A stretch of DNA of 64,000 nucleotides from Vibrio orientalis CIP 102891 = ATCC 33934 (GTDB lineage: Bacteria; Pseudomonadota; Gammaproteobacteria; Enterobacterales; Vibrionaceae): assembly GCF_000176235.1 (NCBI RefSeq), contig NZ_ACZV01000003.1:124001-188000 (forward strand), given 5' to 3'. Positions 17,702 to 26,507 of this stretch are shown here, one piece after another. A program made the translations under genes and the position numbers. A model generated the notes under the pieces. It saw only the letters and a list, made by a program, of their open reading frames with translations. It was not told the DNA's origin and did not search any database. Within the stretch, counting starts at the first letter, position 1, and the number at the start of each line of letters is the position of its first letter.

Positions 17702-18883
17702 TCAGTCACCTTCTTGACTACTGAGAAGAACGCCTCTTACAACACTAGCTACATGCTCAATTTCTACTACGGTTAATGAAGGATGCACTAAAAGCATAAT
17801 ACTATCTTCCCCTAATTTTTTTGCATTACTTAAACGATTTCTAGGTCTAAAACCTGTATTTTCAAAAGCTTTCTCTAAATATACTTCAGAACAACTCCCA
17901 TGATATACAGGTATGTTATGAGATTGTATTTCTTTAATAATTCTATCTCTAGACCAACCTCGTTTTAAATGTTGTTGATTCACAAATAGGTAAAAACGAT
18001 AAAATGCATGCTCCATATACTCTGGAATATGTGGTGTTCTGACAACTGGCAAATCTTTAACTGCAGACTCTAAAGCTTTCGCGTGTGATTGACGAATACT
18101 AATCCAACTATCAACTTTATTTAGTTGAATCCTTCCGATTATTGCTTGGATTTCTGTCATACGAAAGTTTGTCCCAAAGCTATCATGTAACCAGCGAAAA
18201 CCTTCTGAATGCGATTTTTGATAAACTAAATCATAACTTTTGCCGTGATCTTTATATGACCACATTTTTTGCCATAGCGTTTCAGAGTTTGTGGTTACCA
18301 TGCCCCCCTCTCCGCCTGTAGTCATAATCTTGTCTTGGCAAAAAGACCAGCAACCAATATGCCCGATTGTCCCTACACTTATTCCCTTGTATTTCGCACC
18401 ATGTGCTTGCGCGCAATCTTCAATAACATATAGGTCATACTCTCGAGCAAGCTGCATAATTGGGTTCATTTCTGCAGGGAAGCCAGCCAAATGTACCACA
18501 ATAATAGCTTTCGTCTTTGGCGTAATTACTTCCGCGATTGAATCTGCGGTTATATTTTGACTATTGAGATCAACATCTGCGAAGACTGGACTTGCTTGTG
18601 CATTTATAATCGAAGAGACCGTCGCTAAGAATGTTCTAGATGTTGTAATAACTTCGTCACCTACGCCAACACCTATTGCTTTCAGTGCAACATCTAGCGC
18701 TTGAGTCCCATTACCTAAAGCTACTGCATGTTTCGCTCCAATCCACTCTGCGAACTCACTCTCAAAGTTCCGCCCTTGCTCTCCTGTCCAATAGTTAACT
18801 TTATTTGATAGAAGAACACTACTTACTGCTTCGGCTTCTTCTTGAGAAAAAGAAGGCCAAGGAGATAATCCTGTATTTAACAT
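17702..18883 (-). CDS. DegT/DnrJ/EryC1/StrS sugar aminotransferase (PglE-role candidate)
   Basis: The 393-residue PLP enzyme belongs to the sugar aminotransferase family. It has GNGTQALDVAL (phosphate-binding), VIEDCAQAHGA (cofactor Asp), and SFCQDKIMTTGGEGGM holding the Schiff-base lysine. These enzymes aminate 3- or 4-keto nucleotide sugars with glutamate as donor. It stands eight bases upstream in the same run as a PglD-like acetyltransferase, so the likely substrate is the 4-keto product of the WbpM/PglF-like dehydratase, giving a 4-amino sugar. It is not close enough by eye to C. jejuni PglE to assign that symbol. Confidence 0.85.
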   Translation of the reverse strand: MLNTGLSPWPSFSQEEAEAVSSVLLSNKVNYWTGEQGRNFESEFAEWIGAKHAVALGNGTQALDVALKAIGVGVGDEVITTSRTFLATVSSIINAQASPVFADVDLNSQNITADSIAEVITPKTKAIIVVHLAGFPAEMNPIMQLAREYDLYVIEDCAQAHGAKYKGISVGTIGHIGCWSFCQDKIMTTGGEGGMVTTNSETLWQKMWSYKDHGKSYDLVYQKSHSEGFRWLHDSFGTNFRMTEIQAIIGRIQLNKVDSWISIRQSHAKALESAVKDLPVVRTPHIPEYMEHAFYRFYLFVNQQHLKRGWSRDRIIKEIQSHNIPVYHGSCSEVYLEKAFENTGFRPRNRLSNAKKLGEDSIMLLVHPSLTVVEIEHVASVVRGVLLSSQEGD

Positions 18884-18891
18884 TTATTAAC

Positions 18892-19509
18892 CTACTCTGA
18901 TAGCTCTTTTGCAGGAATTCCAACAACCGTTGTCGCCTGCTTGACATTCTCAACAACTACTGCCCCCATACCGACAACCGCATTCGCTCCTACGCTTATT
19001 TCTTGTCGGATACTGCAGTTGGCTCCCAACCAGCTATACTCACCAACCGTTACATTTCCCGCCAGAATTGCTCCTGGGGAAACGTGGGCATAATTTCCTA
19101 CCTGGCAGTCATGCTCGATTACTGCAGCAGAGTTAATGATCACTCCATTTTCAATTTTGGCAAACGCATTAATTATCGCTCCAGGCATTACCACTGTACC
19201 GCTGCCAATGTTTGCAAAAGTGCTGACTACGGCTTGAGGGTGGATCAGAGTGATTTGCTTTTCTGGATCGATTTTTTCATTCAAGATCGAGCGCATCTCG
19301 TTGTGTCCTATGGCAACAAAGATCCCTGCATAGTTGTCCTGCTGCTGGAGAAGATCCTTCACACAACCTTTAACTATCCAAGTGCCAACCATTGTTCCTA
19401 TTGACTTACTGTCATCGTAGAAGTCAATTAGCTTGAACCCACTTTGCGATGCAATATCTGCAACCACCCCCCCATGCCCGCCAGCACCAACAATCGCTAA
19501 GCTCTTCAT
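18892..19509 (-). CDS. PglD/NeuD-like sugar O/N-acetyltransferase
   Basis: This 205-residue protein has an N-terminal Rossmann-like half (LAIVGAGGHGGVV) and a C-terminal left-handed beta-helix of hexapeptide repeats. IEHDCQVG holds the histidine that acts as the base in PglD, and VVGIPAKEL closes the fold. PglD acetylates the 4-amino group of UDP-4-amino-sugar to give UDP-diNAc-bacillosamine. NeuD family members acetylate sialic acids. The PglC-like and aminotransferase neighbours favour the PglD role. It overlaps the PglC-like gene by four bases. Confidence 0.85.
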   Translation of the reverse strand: MKSLAIVGAGGHGGVVADIASQSGFKLIDFYDDSKSIGTMVGTWIVKGCVKDLLQQQDNYAGIFVAIGHNEMRSILNEKIDPEKQITLIHPQAVVSTFANIGSGTVVMPGAIINAFAKIENGVIINSAAVIEHDCQVGNYAHVSPGAILAGNVTVGEYSWLGANCSIRQEISVGANAVVGMGAVVVENVKQATTVVGIPAKELSE

Positions 19510-20120
19510 GATTTATTTCCCTTAAAGGGATTAGCCGTTGCACTATCATCTGCTGTAATGTCTGACTTTCTTATCACTTTATGCAAGGTCATGAGTATAA
19601 TTTTCACATCAAGCAAAAAAGACATGTTATCTACATACCAAACATCAAGTACGAACTTCTCTTCCCATGAGATATTGTTTCTTCCATTAACCTGCGCCCA
19701 ACCTGTAATACCTGGTTTAACTTCATGTCGTCTGGCTTGCTCCTTGGAATAAAGAGGTAAGTACTCAACAAGCAGTGGTCTTGGTCCGACTAAACTCATA
19801 TCTCCTTTGATTACATTCCAAAGCCCTGGTAATTCATCTAAACTACTCGCACGAAGCCACTTTCCAAAACTTGTAAGCCTTTTTTCATCCGTTTTTACAT
19901 TTTCCAAGCAGCTAGTACTCTTAGCGTTAAGCATTGAGCGAAACTTATACATTTTAAAGGGTTTACCTTCATATCCTGGCCTTTCTTGACTAAAAAGCAA
20001 AGGGCGCCCCAATTTCAATAAAATAGCTAGCGAGACAAGAAAGTAAATCGGTGATAACACAACTAGTGCACACACAGAAACGGTGATGTCGAATAGGCGC
20101 TTAATTACTGAATAATTCAC
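19506..20120 (-). CDS. PglC-like phosphoglycosyl transferase
   Basis: The 204-residue enzyme is a minimal, single-domain phosphoglycosyl transferase with one re-entrant helix (about 8-32). It has YKFRSM, SSLDELPGLWNVIKGDMS with the catalytic Asp-Glu pair, GPRPLLVEYLPLY, and HEVKPGITGWAQVNGRN. It resembles C. jejuni PglC over its whole length by eye, especially after the GPRPLL motif. It would put phospho-bacillosamine or a similar sugar on undecaprenyl phosphate. The start is GTG and overlaps the upstream glycosyltransferase by 20 bases. It is one of two initiating transferases in the locus. Confidence 0.9.
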   Translation of the reverse strand: MNYSVIKRLFDITVSVCALVVLSPIYFLVSLAILLKLGRPLLFSQERPGYEGKPFKMYKFRSMLNAKSTSCLENVKTDEKRLTSFGKWLRASSLDELPGLWNVIKGDMSLVGPRPLLVEYLPLYSKEQARRHEVKPGITGWAQVNGRNNISWEEKFVLDVWYVDNMSFLLDVKIILMTLHKVIRKSDITADDSATANPFKGNKS

Positions 20121-21330
20121 TATACTTCTCTGCTAGTTTTTCGTAGCTCAATTCGTTAAGGATGTACTGTCGAGAGCGAATACCTAGCTCTACCTTTTCC
20201 TCTTTTGACATTTTTAAGTAATCGTTCACACTTTCATAGAATGCCTGTGCATCATCTGGCGCGATGACCACACCAGCCCCTGATTCTTCCAACATCGGAC
20301 AATATACGTTTCCAATACATATCGTTGGCTTACCTGCATACATGTAATCAACGAATTTGTTGGGAGAAACGCCATATTTGAATACAGGCTTTTCATCAAA
20401 TGAGTGCAGAAGCACATCTGCATGTCGTAGCACACTATTCAATGCCGCTCTGTTAACCTTTGAAGCAATGGTCAAGTTTGAGATGCCTTTGCTTTGTTCC
20501 TTTAGTTTTTCAGCTTCTGGGCCATCGCCAATAAGAATAAAGTTAACATCAACTCCTTTTGCATTCTTTGCCAAAGCAATAAAGCGTGACAACTTATAGG
20601 CTTGATTAAATGATCCTGCATAAACAAGGTTAGGTTTGTGAACCGAGAAGTAGCGTTCAACATAGCATTTTTCTATTTCCACTTGCTCATTTTCATAGAA
20701 CTCAACACTAACACCATGCGGAATACATGTTACATTTTTAAACTCTTTTATTTGCCTCTCAACGTGAAGGCGTAACCTTCCCATAGTGCCTACAATTACA
20801 TCGCTCCTTCTATAACCAAGCTTTTCAACCCAAGAGAGGAAACAGACAAGAGGGTGGCTACGCTTCAGCCCTTTTAGCTCGATCAATGACTGTGGCCAGA
20901 TATCTCGCACTTCAAAAATAAACTTGCTTCTAAGGCATCGCTTAAAAATAGAGCCAGAAATAGCACTTAATATAGAGAGGGAAGAGGCTATAACAACATC
21001 GGGCTTAACCTTGCGGTTCTTAAGACCGTATATCAGCACTAAAAGCTCAAAGTGAATCCAGGACAATATTCTAAATATGGAGTTGGGGTTTTGATACTGA
21101 ATGACATTCAGCCAAACGACGTTAACCCCGTTATAAGTTTCTTTTTTAAACGGACCCCGAAACTGAGGTAAAGTCGAATAAAGGTGCGATGAATTAGAAA
21201 GAAGCAGTGTTACGTCGTACCCCATTTTAACAAATTCTTTACAAAAATAGGCCTGCCTAGTATCTGCTCCATATTTAGCGATATTCGCATACTTGGAAAC
21301 ATACCATATACGATCATAGCTATTTCTCAT
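20101..21330 (-). CDS. Glycosyltransferase family 4 (WbuB-like)
   Basis: The 409-residue GT4 enzyme has an N-terminal ADTRQAYFCKEF region, a Rossmann core with VRDIWPQSLIELKG (a feature of WbuB-like transferases), NLVYAGSFNQAYKLSRFI opening the donor domain, LIGDGPEAEKL, and a C-terminal KYGVSPNKFVDYMYAGKPT acidic-loop equivalent. It probably adds the second sugar after the PglC-like step, since its 3' end overlaps that gene. Donor unknown. Confidence 0.85.
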   Translation of the reverse strand: MRNSYDRIWYVSKYANIAKYGADTRQAYFCKEFVKMGYDVTLLLSNSSHLYSTLPQFRGPFKKETYNGVNVVWLNVIQYQNPNSIFRILSWIHFELLVLIYGLKNRKVKPDVVIASSLSILSAISGSIFKRCLRSKFIFEVRDIWPQSLIELKGLKRSHPLVCFLSWVEKLGYRRSDVIVGTMGRLRLHVERQIKEFKNVTCIPHGVSVEFYENEQVEIEKCYVERYFSVHKPNLVYAGSFNQAYKLSRFIALAKNAKGVDVNFILIGDGPEAEKLKEQSKGISNLTIASKVNRAALNSVLRHADVLLHSFDEKPVFKYGVSPNKFVDYMYAGKPTICIGNVYCPMLEESGAGVVIAPDDAQAFYESVNDYLKMSKEEKVELGIRSRQYILNELSYEKLAEKYSELFSN

Positions 21331-22402
21331 TACACAGCTCTTTATACACGTAAATCATCCTATCTAACGACGCTTCCCAGGAGTAATGTTCAGAAACATG
21401 GGCTCGACCTCGTCGTCCCATCCTTGTTCTTAATTCAGTGTCGGATATAAGTTGATATATAGCCTTAGCAGCTTCTTGGGGGTTATCTCTGGCTACAATC
21501 AGCCCCGTTGTTTCATTGACAACGACTTCTTTAAACCCTGAAACATCAGAAACAACAACCGGTAATCCACACGCGTTAGCCTCTACTGCGGCAACACCAA
21601 AACTCTCGCTATCCAATCTGCTTAACGCGACAAACACATCAAGCTCACATAAAGCAAGTGGAACTTTTGAGTTATCAATGTAGCCCTTGAATTCAACGAG
21701 GTGAGATATCCCCAATTCAGTCACCAAAGCCTTTAAGCTCGCTTCCTCAGGTCCATTACCAATTATAACAAGCTCCATATCAGCCTTCCGATACTGATCG
21801 TGAACTAAAGCAAATGAACGAATCAAGGTGTCAATACCATATTTGTTATGGAGAAGTTTTACTGTTCCAACCCTAACTTTTTGCTCTTCTGTAACTTCAC
21901 TTTTAGGGTGTGGATAGAACAAATCTGTATCTACTCCGAAAGGAGTAACATAGATTGATGGTAAATTAGGACTGATAGATTTAACCACTTCGAGCATACA
22001 GTGGCTAGTTGACCCTATTGCTTTGCAATTTTTCAGGTTTCTTTCCACTAACCAATGATGGAAACAGCTTTTGGTTGGAAAATCGTATACGTCTGCCCCC
22101 CAAGCGGAGAGCATTAACTGTTGAAATCCGCTAAGCACGGCAAGCGTCCCATAACCCGTTACGTAGTGTGCATGAAGTAGATCTGGCTGTATGCTTTTCA
22201 ATACTTTTTTTAATCGACGAGCCGCAAGAATATAACCAATGGGTACCAAAGGAGTTAGTTGATGGAGGTAAATACCTTCAGAGTATGACTCCTTGATCGG
22301 ATGACATGTTAGCAAGTGCACTTCTATGCCTTTGGAGAACAACCCCTCAGCCCAGCGTCTTATATGAATACTATTACCATTACCTAATAACGCGATCTTC
22401 AT
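21320..22402 (-). CDS. Glycosyltransferase family 4
   Basis: The 360 residues show the GT4 fold: HIRRWAEGL and LLHAHYVTGYGTLAVLSG in the acceptor domain, VRVGTVKLLHNKYGIDTLI opening the donor domain, VIIGNGPEEASL, and RLDSESFGVAAVEANACGLPVV with the E-x7-E motif. The layout is similar to PglA- and WbpH-type transferases that extend undecaprenyl-linked amino sugars. It overlaps the next gene by eleven bases. The specificity is not readable. Confidence 0.87.
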   Translation of the reverse strand: MKIALLGNGNSIHIRRWAEGLFSKGIEVHLLTCHPIKESYSEGIYLHQLTPLVPIGYILAARRLKKVLKSIQPDLLHAHYVTGYGTLAVLSGFQQLMLSAWGADVYDFPTKSCFHHWLVERNLKNCKAIGSTSHCMLEVVKSISPNLPSIYVTPFGVDTDLFYPHPKSEVTEEQKVRVGTVKLLHNKYGIDTLIRSFALVHDQYRKADMELVIIGNGPEEASLKALVTELGISHLVEFKGYIDNSKVPLALCELDVFVALSRLDSESFGVAAVEANACGLPVVVSDVSGFKEVVVNETTGLIVARDNPQEAAKAIYQLISDTELRTRMGRRGRAHVSEHYSWEASLDRMIYVYKELCNEK

Positions 22403-22403
22403 T

Positions 22404-23519
22404 CTACTTTATATTTCCGAGTAAAGTTTCAACTTCCCGACACCTTTTATACCATGTGTACTGAGAAGCCTTTTTACCTATACGCTCTGAAAGTTCGGGA
22501 ATACTGCTTTTTTGGGCCACCAACTCATCAAGAAAGCAATGAAGTTCGGTCTCTTTGTACTCTATCGTCCAACCAAGTTTCTGCTCACGAACAAAATCTC
22601 CCACCCAAGTGTTAGCGCTAGCAATGACAGGTTTCCCAAAGCTTACATACTCAAATAGTTTTATAGGCACGGCGAAGGCCCTATATTCCGTTGGTTGCAT
22701 ATAAAGACATGCACAATCAGCCTTTTGATATAGTGTTTCTAGCTCTTCTCCACTACGACTGACTACTTTCACATTATGCGGCAAGGAACCAACTTTTTGT
22801 AATAATACGCTAGCATCGGCAGGGCGAGTACAAATCGTTAAGTTTATCGTGTCATTAAAATGCTTACTAATAACCTCTACCAAAAGGTTTATATTATAAA
22901 AGCCCACCGTTCCTCCAACATAAAGCAACTCCAGTCTTGAACCAGGTATGTTGGCTCCATTAGCCTTCGGCGTAGAACCAGGGTTAAGCTCATGGAACTT
23001 CTCTTCTTGTATTAAAGGAAGGTATTTTGCCATCGCTAATGAAGGAACAAATAGCTTATCAATAAAAAGATTATATATGAATAACTCGACACGATAGAAT
23101 AAGTTAGCTAGTAGCTTTTTGATGGCGTTTTTAGGAGACGAAGGCACTGTTTCTTCAAATCTCCAGTAGATATCACGATAGAAAACCCCAACTCTAATCC
23201 GTTTTTTCTTTAGATAATGAAAGAATCTCGCATCCATCAATGGTCTTCGTGGTATATGATCTTTATCAGTAAGAGCTAGAGGCATTGTAGATGCCTCTGA
23301 ATAGCAAAATTGGTACTTTTCCCCAGCTTCAACTTTCGCTTTAACTATTTTTATACTTTCTTGTCGCTCTTTAGAGTAACCCACAACAAGATCGACATCA
23401 TACCCAAGAGAAACAAATGCCTTGTACATTTTCACGGGCCGTATGCCACTACCTGAAGGAGCATCAAAGTTGAGAGGCAGGGGGTGGTGGAAAATAATTT
23501 TCTTATTTTTCATTGTCAA
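22404..23519 (-). CDS. Glycosyltransferase (GT4-like)
   Basis: The 371-residue protein has a weaker GT-B pattern: PSGSGIRPVKMYKAF near the N terminus, LLYVGGTVGFYNINLLVEVI opening the second domain, a central LTICTRPADASVL, and AVPIKLFEYVSFGKPVIASANTW near the C terminus. It lacks a perfect E-x7-E, so it is a divergent family member. Start and stop overlap with the ABC-exporter-like gene by four bases (ATGA), which ties the two into one translational unit. Donor unknown. Confidence 0.72.
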   Translation of the reverse strand: MTMKNKKIIFHHPLPLNFDAPSGSGIRPVKMYKAFVSLGYDVDLVVGYSKERQESIKIVKAKVEAGEKYQFCYSEASTMPLALTDKDHIPRRPLMDARFFHYLKKKRIRVGVFYRDIYWRFEETVPSSPKNAIKKLLANLFYRVELFIYNLFIDKLFVPSLAMAKYLPLIQEEKFHELNPGSTPKANGANIPGSRLELLYVGGTVGFYNINLLVEVISKHFNDTINLTICTRPADASVLLQKVGSLPHNVKVVSRSGEELETLYQKADCACLYMQPTEYRAFAVPIKLFEYVSFGKPVIASANTWVGDFVREQKLGWTIEYKETELHCFLDELVAQKSSIPELSERIGKKASQYTWYKRCREVETLLGNIK

Positions 23520-24733
23520 ACCAAGAAATAGACATTATCAGTAGTGCAAACATGATTCTTGACAAAATGCTTAATTTTCTTTTTCTCTCTCGGGTAATCT
23601 TTGGAGAAATTTGCTGTTTCTACTCTAATCTGTTCCAACCCAATTATTTCCTTATACTTCAATTCAGCTTCATCGATCGTATTTGGGTCAGTAAACAAGG
23701 CTCTATCACCAAAAGATTTTGAAATGAATAAAAGACCTCGCTTAACATCGGATTCTTTTTTTGCATTCGGCCCTAAAGCGTGAAGGTAGTTTTCTATATT
23801 TACTAACGCAACGATATTTTCTTTAAATGGTACGCAGCTTGCAGATATTACGGCAATAGGGGTATATATATTTGAAATGTAACGGAGAAGAAATAATGTC
23901 AAAGTTAATTTATCAAGAGATGTCAAGAAATCTAGTGAACCAACTACGCCCACCACGACTGAACTGAAAAGAACCAGATTAGTCGCATTTCGGCCGTAGA
24001 TTCTCATCCGCTCAAGCCTTTCAAAAGACTTAGATGATATACCTACACCTTCCATCTCAGCTGCCGCTTCAGCTGCCGCTTCCATCGCATCTTTTTGAGA
24101 TTCTTTCTGTTCTTTTCCGCCCTTTTTCTTTTTAACTTTAGTTAAGATGAACATGAATACGATTAAGAAAACAATATTGAATAGGGCAAGGTAAGGTTCA
24201 AAATAGAATAAAACACCAAGAGCAACAAAAGCCTGTGCAAAGACAAAGGCGTTTAAAAACAAGGCTCTCATTGCCCCAAATGTACCATCCATGTTCTTGT
24301 AGAAGGTTTCATCACCTTCACATGAAATAATGTTTTCCGTATTTTGATATTTTGATATTAAATGTTCACGAAAACGTAACACTAATCGAGAAAGGCCGAC
24401 TCGGCTTACCGAAAGTACTTTTGAGCAAATAACTAGAAGTAGTATTGCTGGCGCGAAAGAAATAACCAACTGCTCTACTTTGGTAAACTCCATAGGGATG
24501 TATGATAATACCCTTGTCACATACCCCGAACTGGTTTCATCAATATAATGTTGTACTCCAAAGTAAAAAAGACCTATCGCAAACCCTTGTAGGAAGATCG
24601 AAGATATATATATACCTACAAGAACTAGAAATGAAGAGCGGTCCTTATTAGAAGCCCCTTTCACTAATAAATAGGAGAAATGCAACAACGACAAAAATGC
24701 TGCATATTCCCCTTTACTCAGATACCTATTCAT
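23516..24733 (-). CDS. Unassigned membrane protein resembling an ABC-exporter transmembrane domain
   Basis: I do not recognise this 405-residue protein with certainty. It has five to six membrane helices (about 36-60, 88-105, 158-178, 180-198, 252-272, 276-296) spaced like a type IV ABC exporter. A linker near residues 300-320 (PFKENIVALVNIENYL) is like the one leading into an ABC ATPase. Residues 366-384 (GLEQIRVETANFSKDY) look like the first strand of that ATPase, but the protein stops at 405 with no Walker A, signature or Walker B. A Lys-rich loop and an alanine-glutamate helix (EAAAEAAAEMEGVG) lie in the cytoplasmic loop. Its stop overlaps the next gene's start, so the truncated end is an established arrangement. 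It may be an ATPase-free relative or a decayed exporter. Confidence 0.5.
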   Translation of the reverse strand: MNRYLSKGEYAAFLSLLHFSYLLVKGASNKDRSSFLVLVGIYISSIFLQGFAIGLFYFGVQHYIDETSSGYVTRVLSYIPMEFTKVEQLVISFAPAILLLVICSKVLSVSRVGLSRLVLRFREHLISKYQNTENIISCEGDETFYKNMDGTFGAMRALFLNAFVFAQAFVALGVLFYFEPYLALFNIVFLIVFMFILTKVKKKKGGKEQKESQKDAMEAAAEAAAEMEGVGISSKSFERLERMRIYGRNATNLVLFSSVVVGVVGSLDFLTSLDKLTLTLFLLRYISNIYTPIAVISASCVPFKENIVALVNIENYLHALGPNAKKESDVKRGLLFISKSFGDRALFTDPNTIDEAELKYKEIIGLEQIRVETANFSKDYPREKKKIKHFVKNHVCTTDNVYFLV

Positions 24734-25422
24734 TATAAGTACTGTAGTATTCTATTTTTAAATCTAACCACAGTTTGATGCATATCAAATTGACATTCTG
24801 CTCTAGATATAGGAATACCGTCAACACGAATACCGCAAAGCAAACATTTGTTAATAAGCTTGTTGGAAACTTTCTCGTTTCCAATAAACTTCACTCTACT
24901 AAAAGGAAGAAAAACAATATCCCGTTCAATTTCTTTCTCTAGCTTCTCTAACGACATTGGAATTCGAGACAGAACTTTTCTTTTGATTCGAACTGGCAAT
25001 TTCGAATCAGAAATCCAGTTCGCCAATTTGTCTATGAGCTTTGAGCTTTTAACAACAACAGTTTTCTCAGTAGTAATGATTTTTTCCCGCCATTCGCTAG
25101 CGCTTAGGGGGATATCTTCTTCATCGATATATTCAATGCCTACAAGAGTAGATTTTGATGAAACAGCTTTACCACCGAATATGAATATTTTCTTATTGTC
25201 TACACCAGCTAACAGCTCAATATTTTGGTTAACAAAATCATTCGAGGCTGCGAGCACTGTCGTTATGCATCCAGAGTTTAGTGCTTCGGTTTGTTTGAAT
25301 GAAAAGTCGCTGATTATCTCTTTAAATAAAAAGCTATTCTCACCTTTAAGAAGGTCATCATCCACCATCACATTTCGACAGATTTCATGCTCTCCTACAA
25401 TATTTGAGTATTGGAAATACAT
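24733..25422 (-). CDS. Unassigned protein, possibly a degenerate ABC-ATPase-like domain
   Basis: No confident family. The 229-residue length is that of a free-standing ABC ATPase. Residues 48-73 (LNSGCITTVL...ELLAG) echo the strand-P-loop-helix start of such domains, and YIDEEDIPLSASEWREKI (98-115) echoes the Q-loop approach of exporter ATPases. The expected Walker A is absent at the first place. A one-off variant, GKAVSSKST (84-92), appears later at the wrong spacing. No LSGGQ or clear Walker B is seen. The gene shares one base with the membrane gene downstream and follows the epimerase by eight bases. A non-ATPase protein of unknown fold remains possible. Confidence 0.4.
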   Translation of the reverse strand: MYFQYSNIVGEHEICRNVMVDDDLLKGENSFLFKEIISDFSFKQTEALNSGCITTVLAASNDFVNQNIELLAGVDNKKIFIFGGKAVSSKSTLVGIEYIDEEDIPLSASEWREKIITTEKTVVVKSSKLIDKLANWISDSKLPVRIKRKVLSRIPMSLEKLEKEIERDIVFLPFSRVKFIGNEKVSNKLINKCLLCGIRVDGIPISRAECQFDMHQTVVRFKNRILQYL

Positions 25423-25430
25423 CGAAGCTC

Positions 25431-26507
25431 CTATTTGGTGTTCAAGTGCGATTTTACAATATCAATGATTTTATTTGTTGCCATTTCGCTACGATATGAC
25501 TGAATAGAACCATCCAGTTTGGCCAGACAGTAATCTTTCAAAGATTCACTAGTCATATCATCCAATGCATCTACAGTATGGATGTAACCAAGTTGGTGAA
25601 GCTCTTTCCAAATAGGATCATCGCGCAGCACAACTGATTTTACGCCTGCATAAGCAGCATCTTTTGGTAAGCCACCGGAATCAGTTACAACACCTGTTGC
25701 ACTATTTAGTGTATTAATTACTTCTGAATATTTTAGTGGCTCGATTACCTTAACCGAACTACTTTCCAATTTCGCCAACTCTTCTCTTGAAGCCTTCGCC
25801 TTTAGACGAGGGTGTAAAGGAAGTAGCACTTCGGCATTTTTTGATAACTCAATCAGTGTTTCTAAAATCAGTCCGCGTCTTTCGTCATCATCAACGTTTT
25901 CTGCACGGTGAATCGTAACTAAGATTCGCTCCTTAACGCTCTGCACCTCATTCAGACACTCGCTCATAATGTGGAACGCATCGTACATCAGATCACCCAC
26001 GAGGTGGTTTCTGTCAGATGGCAAACCTTCTTTAGCAACATTGCTGTGATCTAACTTATTTACGCAAAAGTGGTGTGTAGCAAGGTGGTCAGCAACCTTT
26101 CGGTTTACACCTTCTTGAATACCAACGTGTTCCTCTGTCCTTACACCCGCTTCTAGATGTCCATAAGGGACTCCTAGCTTGGCACAAGCGATAGAACCAG
26201 CCATCGTTGAGTTGGTGTCCCCATATAGAAATACGTAGTCAGGCTTAAATGACACTAACTTATTCCAGATGTTTTCGATCATCATTGGGATTTGCTTTTC
26301 CGGCCCAAAGCCTGCTATTTTTCCGTAAGAAATACTTTCGAAACCGAACTCTTTAATCAACTCTTCAGACATATTTTTGTCGTAGTGCTGACCAGTGTCA
26401 TAAATCTCTTGGGTAATGGTAGTATCATCATTGATAGCACTCCACAAGGGAAAAAGCTTGATGTACTGAGGTCTTGTACCAACTATGTGGAGAATTTTAT
26501 TAGTCAT
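25431..26507 (-). CDS. Non-hydrolysing UDP-N-acetylglucosamine 2-epimerase family (WecB/WbpI-like)
   Basis: The 358-residue enzyme has the epimerase motifs VGTRPQYIKLFPL, YDTGQHYDKNMS, GDTNSTMAGS, HLEAGVRT, QEGVNRKVAD, HRAENVDD and DSGGLPKDAA. WecB makes UDP-ManNAc. WbpI inverts C2 of UDP-GlcNAc3NAcA to give the ManNAc3NAcA donor. Because wbpB/D/E homologues lie at the start of the same locus, the WbpI role is attractive, but the residues that distinguish them cannot be judged by eye. It overlaps the PIG-L gene by eight bases. Confidence 0.88.
   Translation of the reverse strand: MTNKILHIVGTRPQYIKLFPLWSAINDDTTITQEIYDTGQHYDKNMSEELIKEFGFESISYGKIAGFGPEKQIPMMIENIWNKLVSFKPDYVFLYGDTNSTMAGSIACAKLGVPYGHLEAGVRTEEHVGIQEGVNRKVADHLATHHFCVNKLDHSNVAKEGLPSDRNHLVGDLMYDAFHIMSECLNEVQSVKERILVTIHRAENVDDDERRGLILETLIELSKNAEVLLPLHPRLKAKASREELAKLESSSVKVIEPLKYSEVINTLNSATGVVTDSGGLPKDAAYAGVKSVVLRDDPIWKELHQLGYIHTVDALDDMTSESLKDYCLAKLDGSIQSYRSEMATNKIIDIVKSHLNTK

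Noticed and set aside
19003..19404. 133-codon plus-strand frame across the PglD-like gene
   Set aside because: It lies wholly antisense to a gene with clear hexapeptide motifs and has no domain of its own.
25144..25173. GKAVSSKST as a Walker A motif
   Set aside because: It has Ser in place of the invariant Gly and lies too close to the following IDEEDI segment for an ABC fold, so it is only noted as a possible remnant.
24848..25468. 206-codon plus-strand reading frame antisense to the ABC-like genes
   Set aside because: It is serine-rich without motifs, has no convincing start context, and overlaps a coupled minus-strand operon; it looks like a shadow frame.
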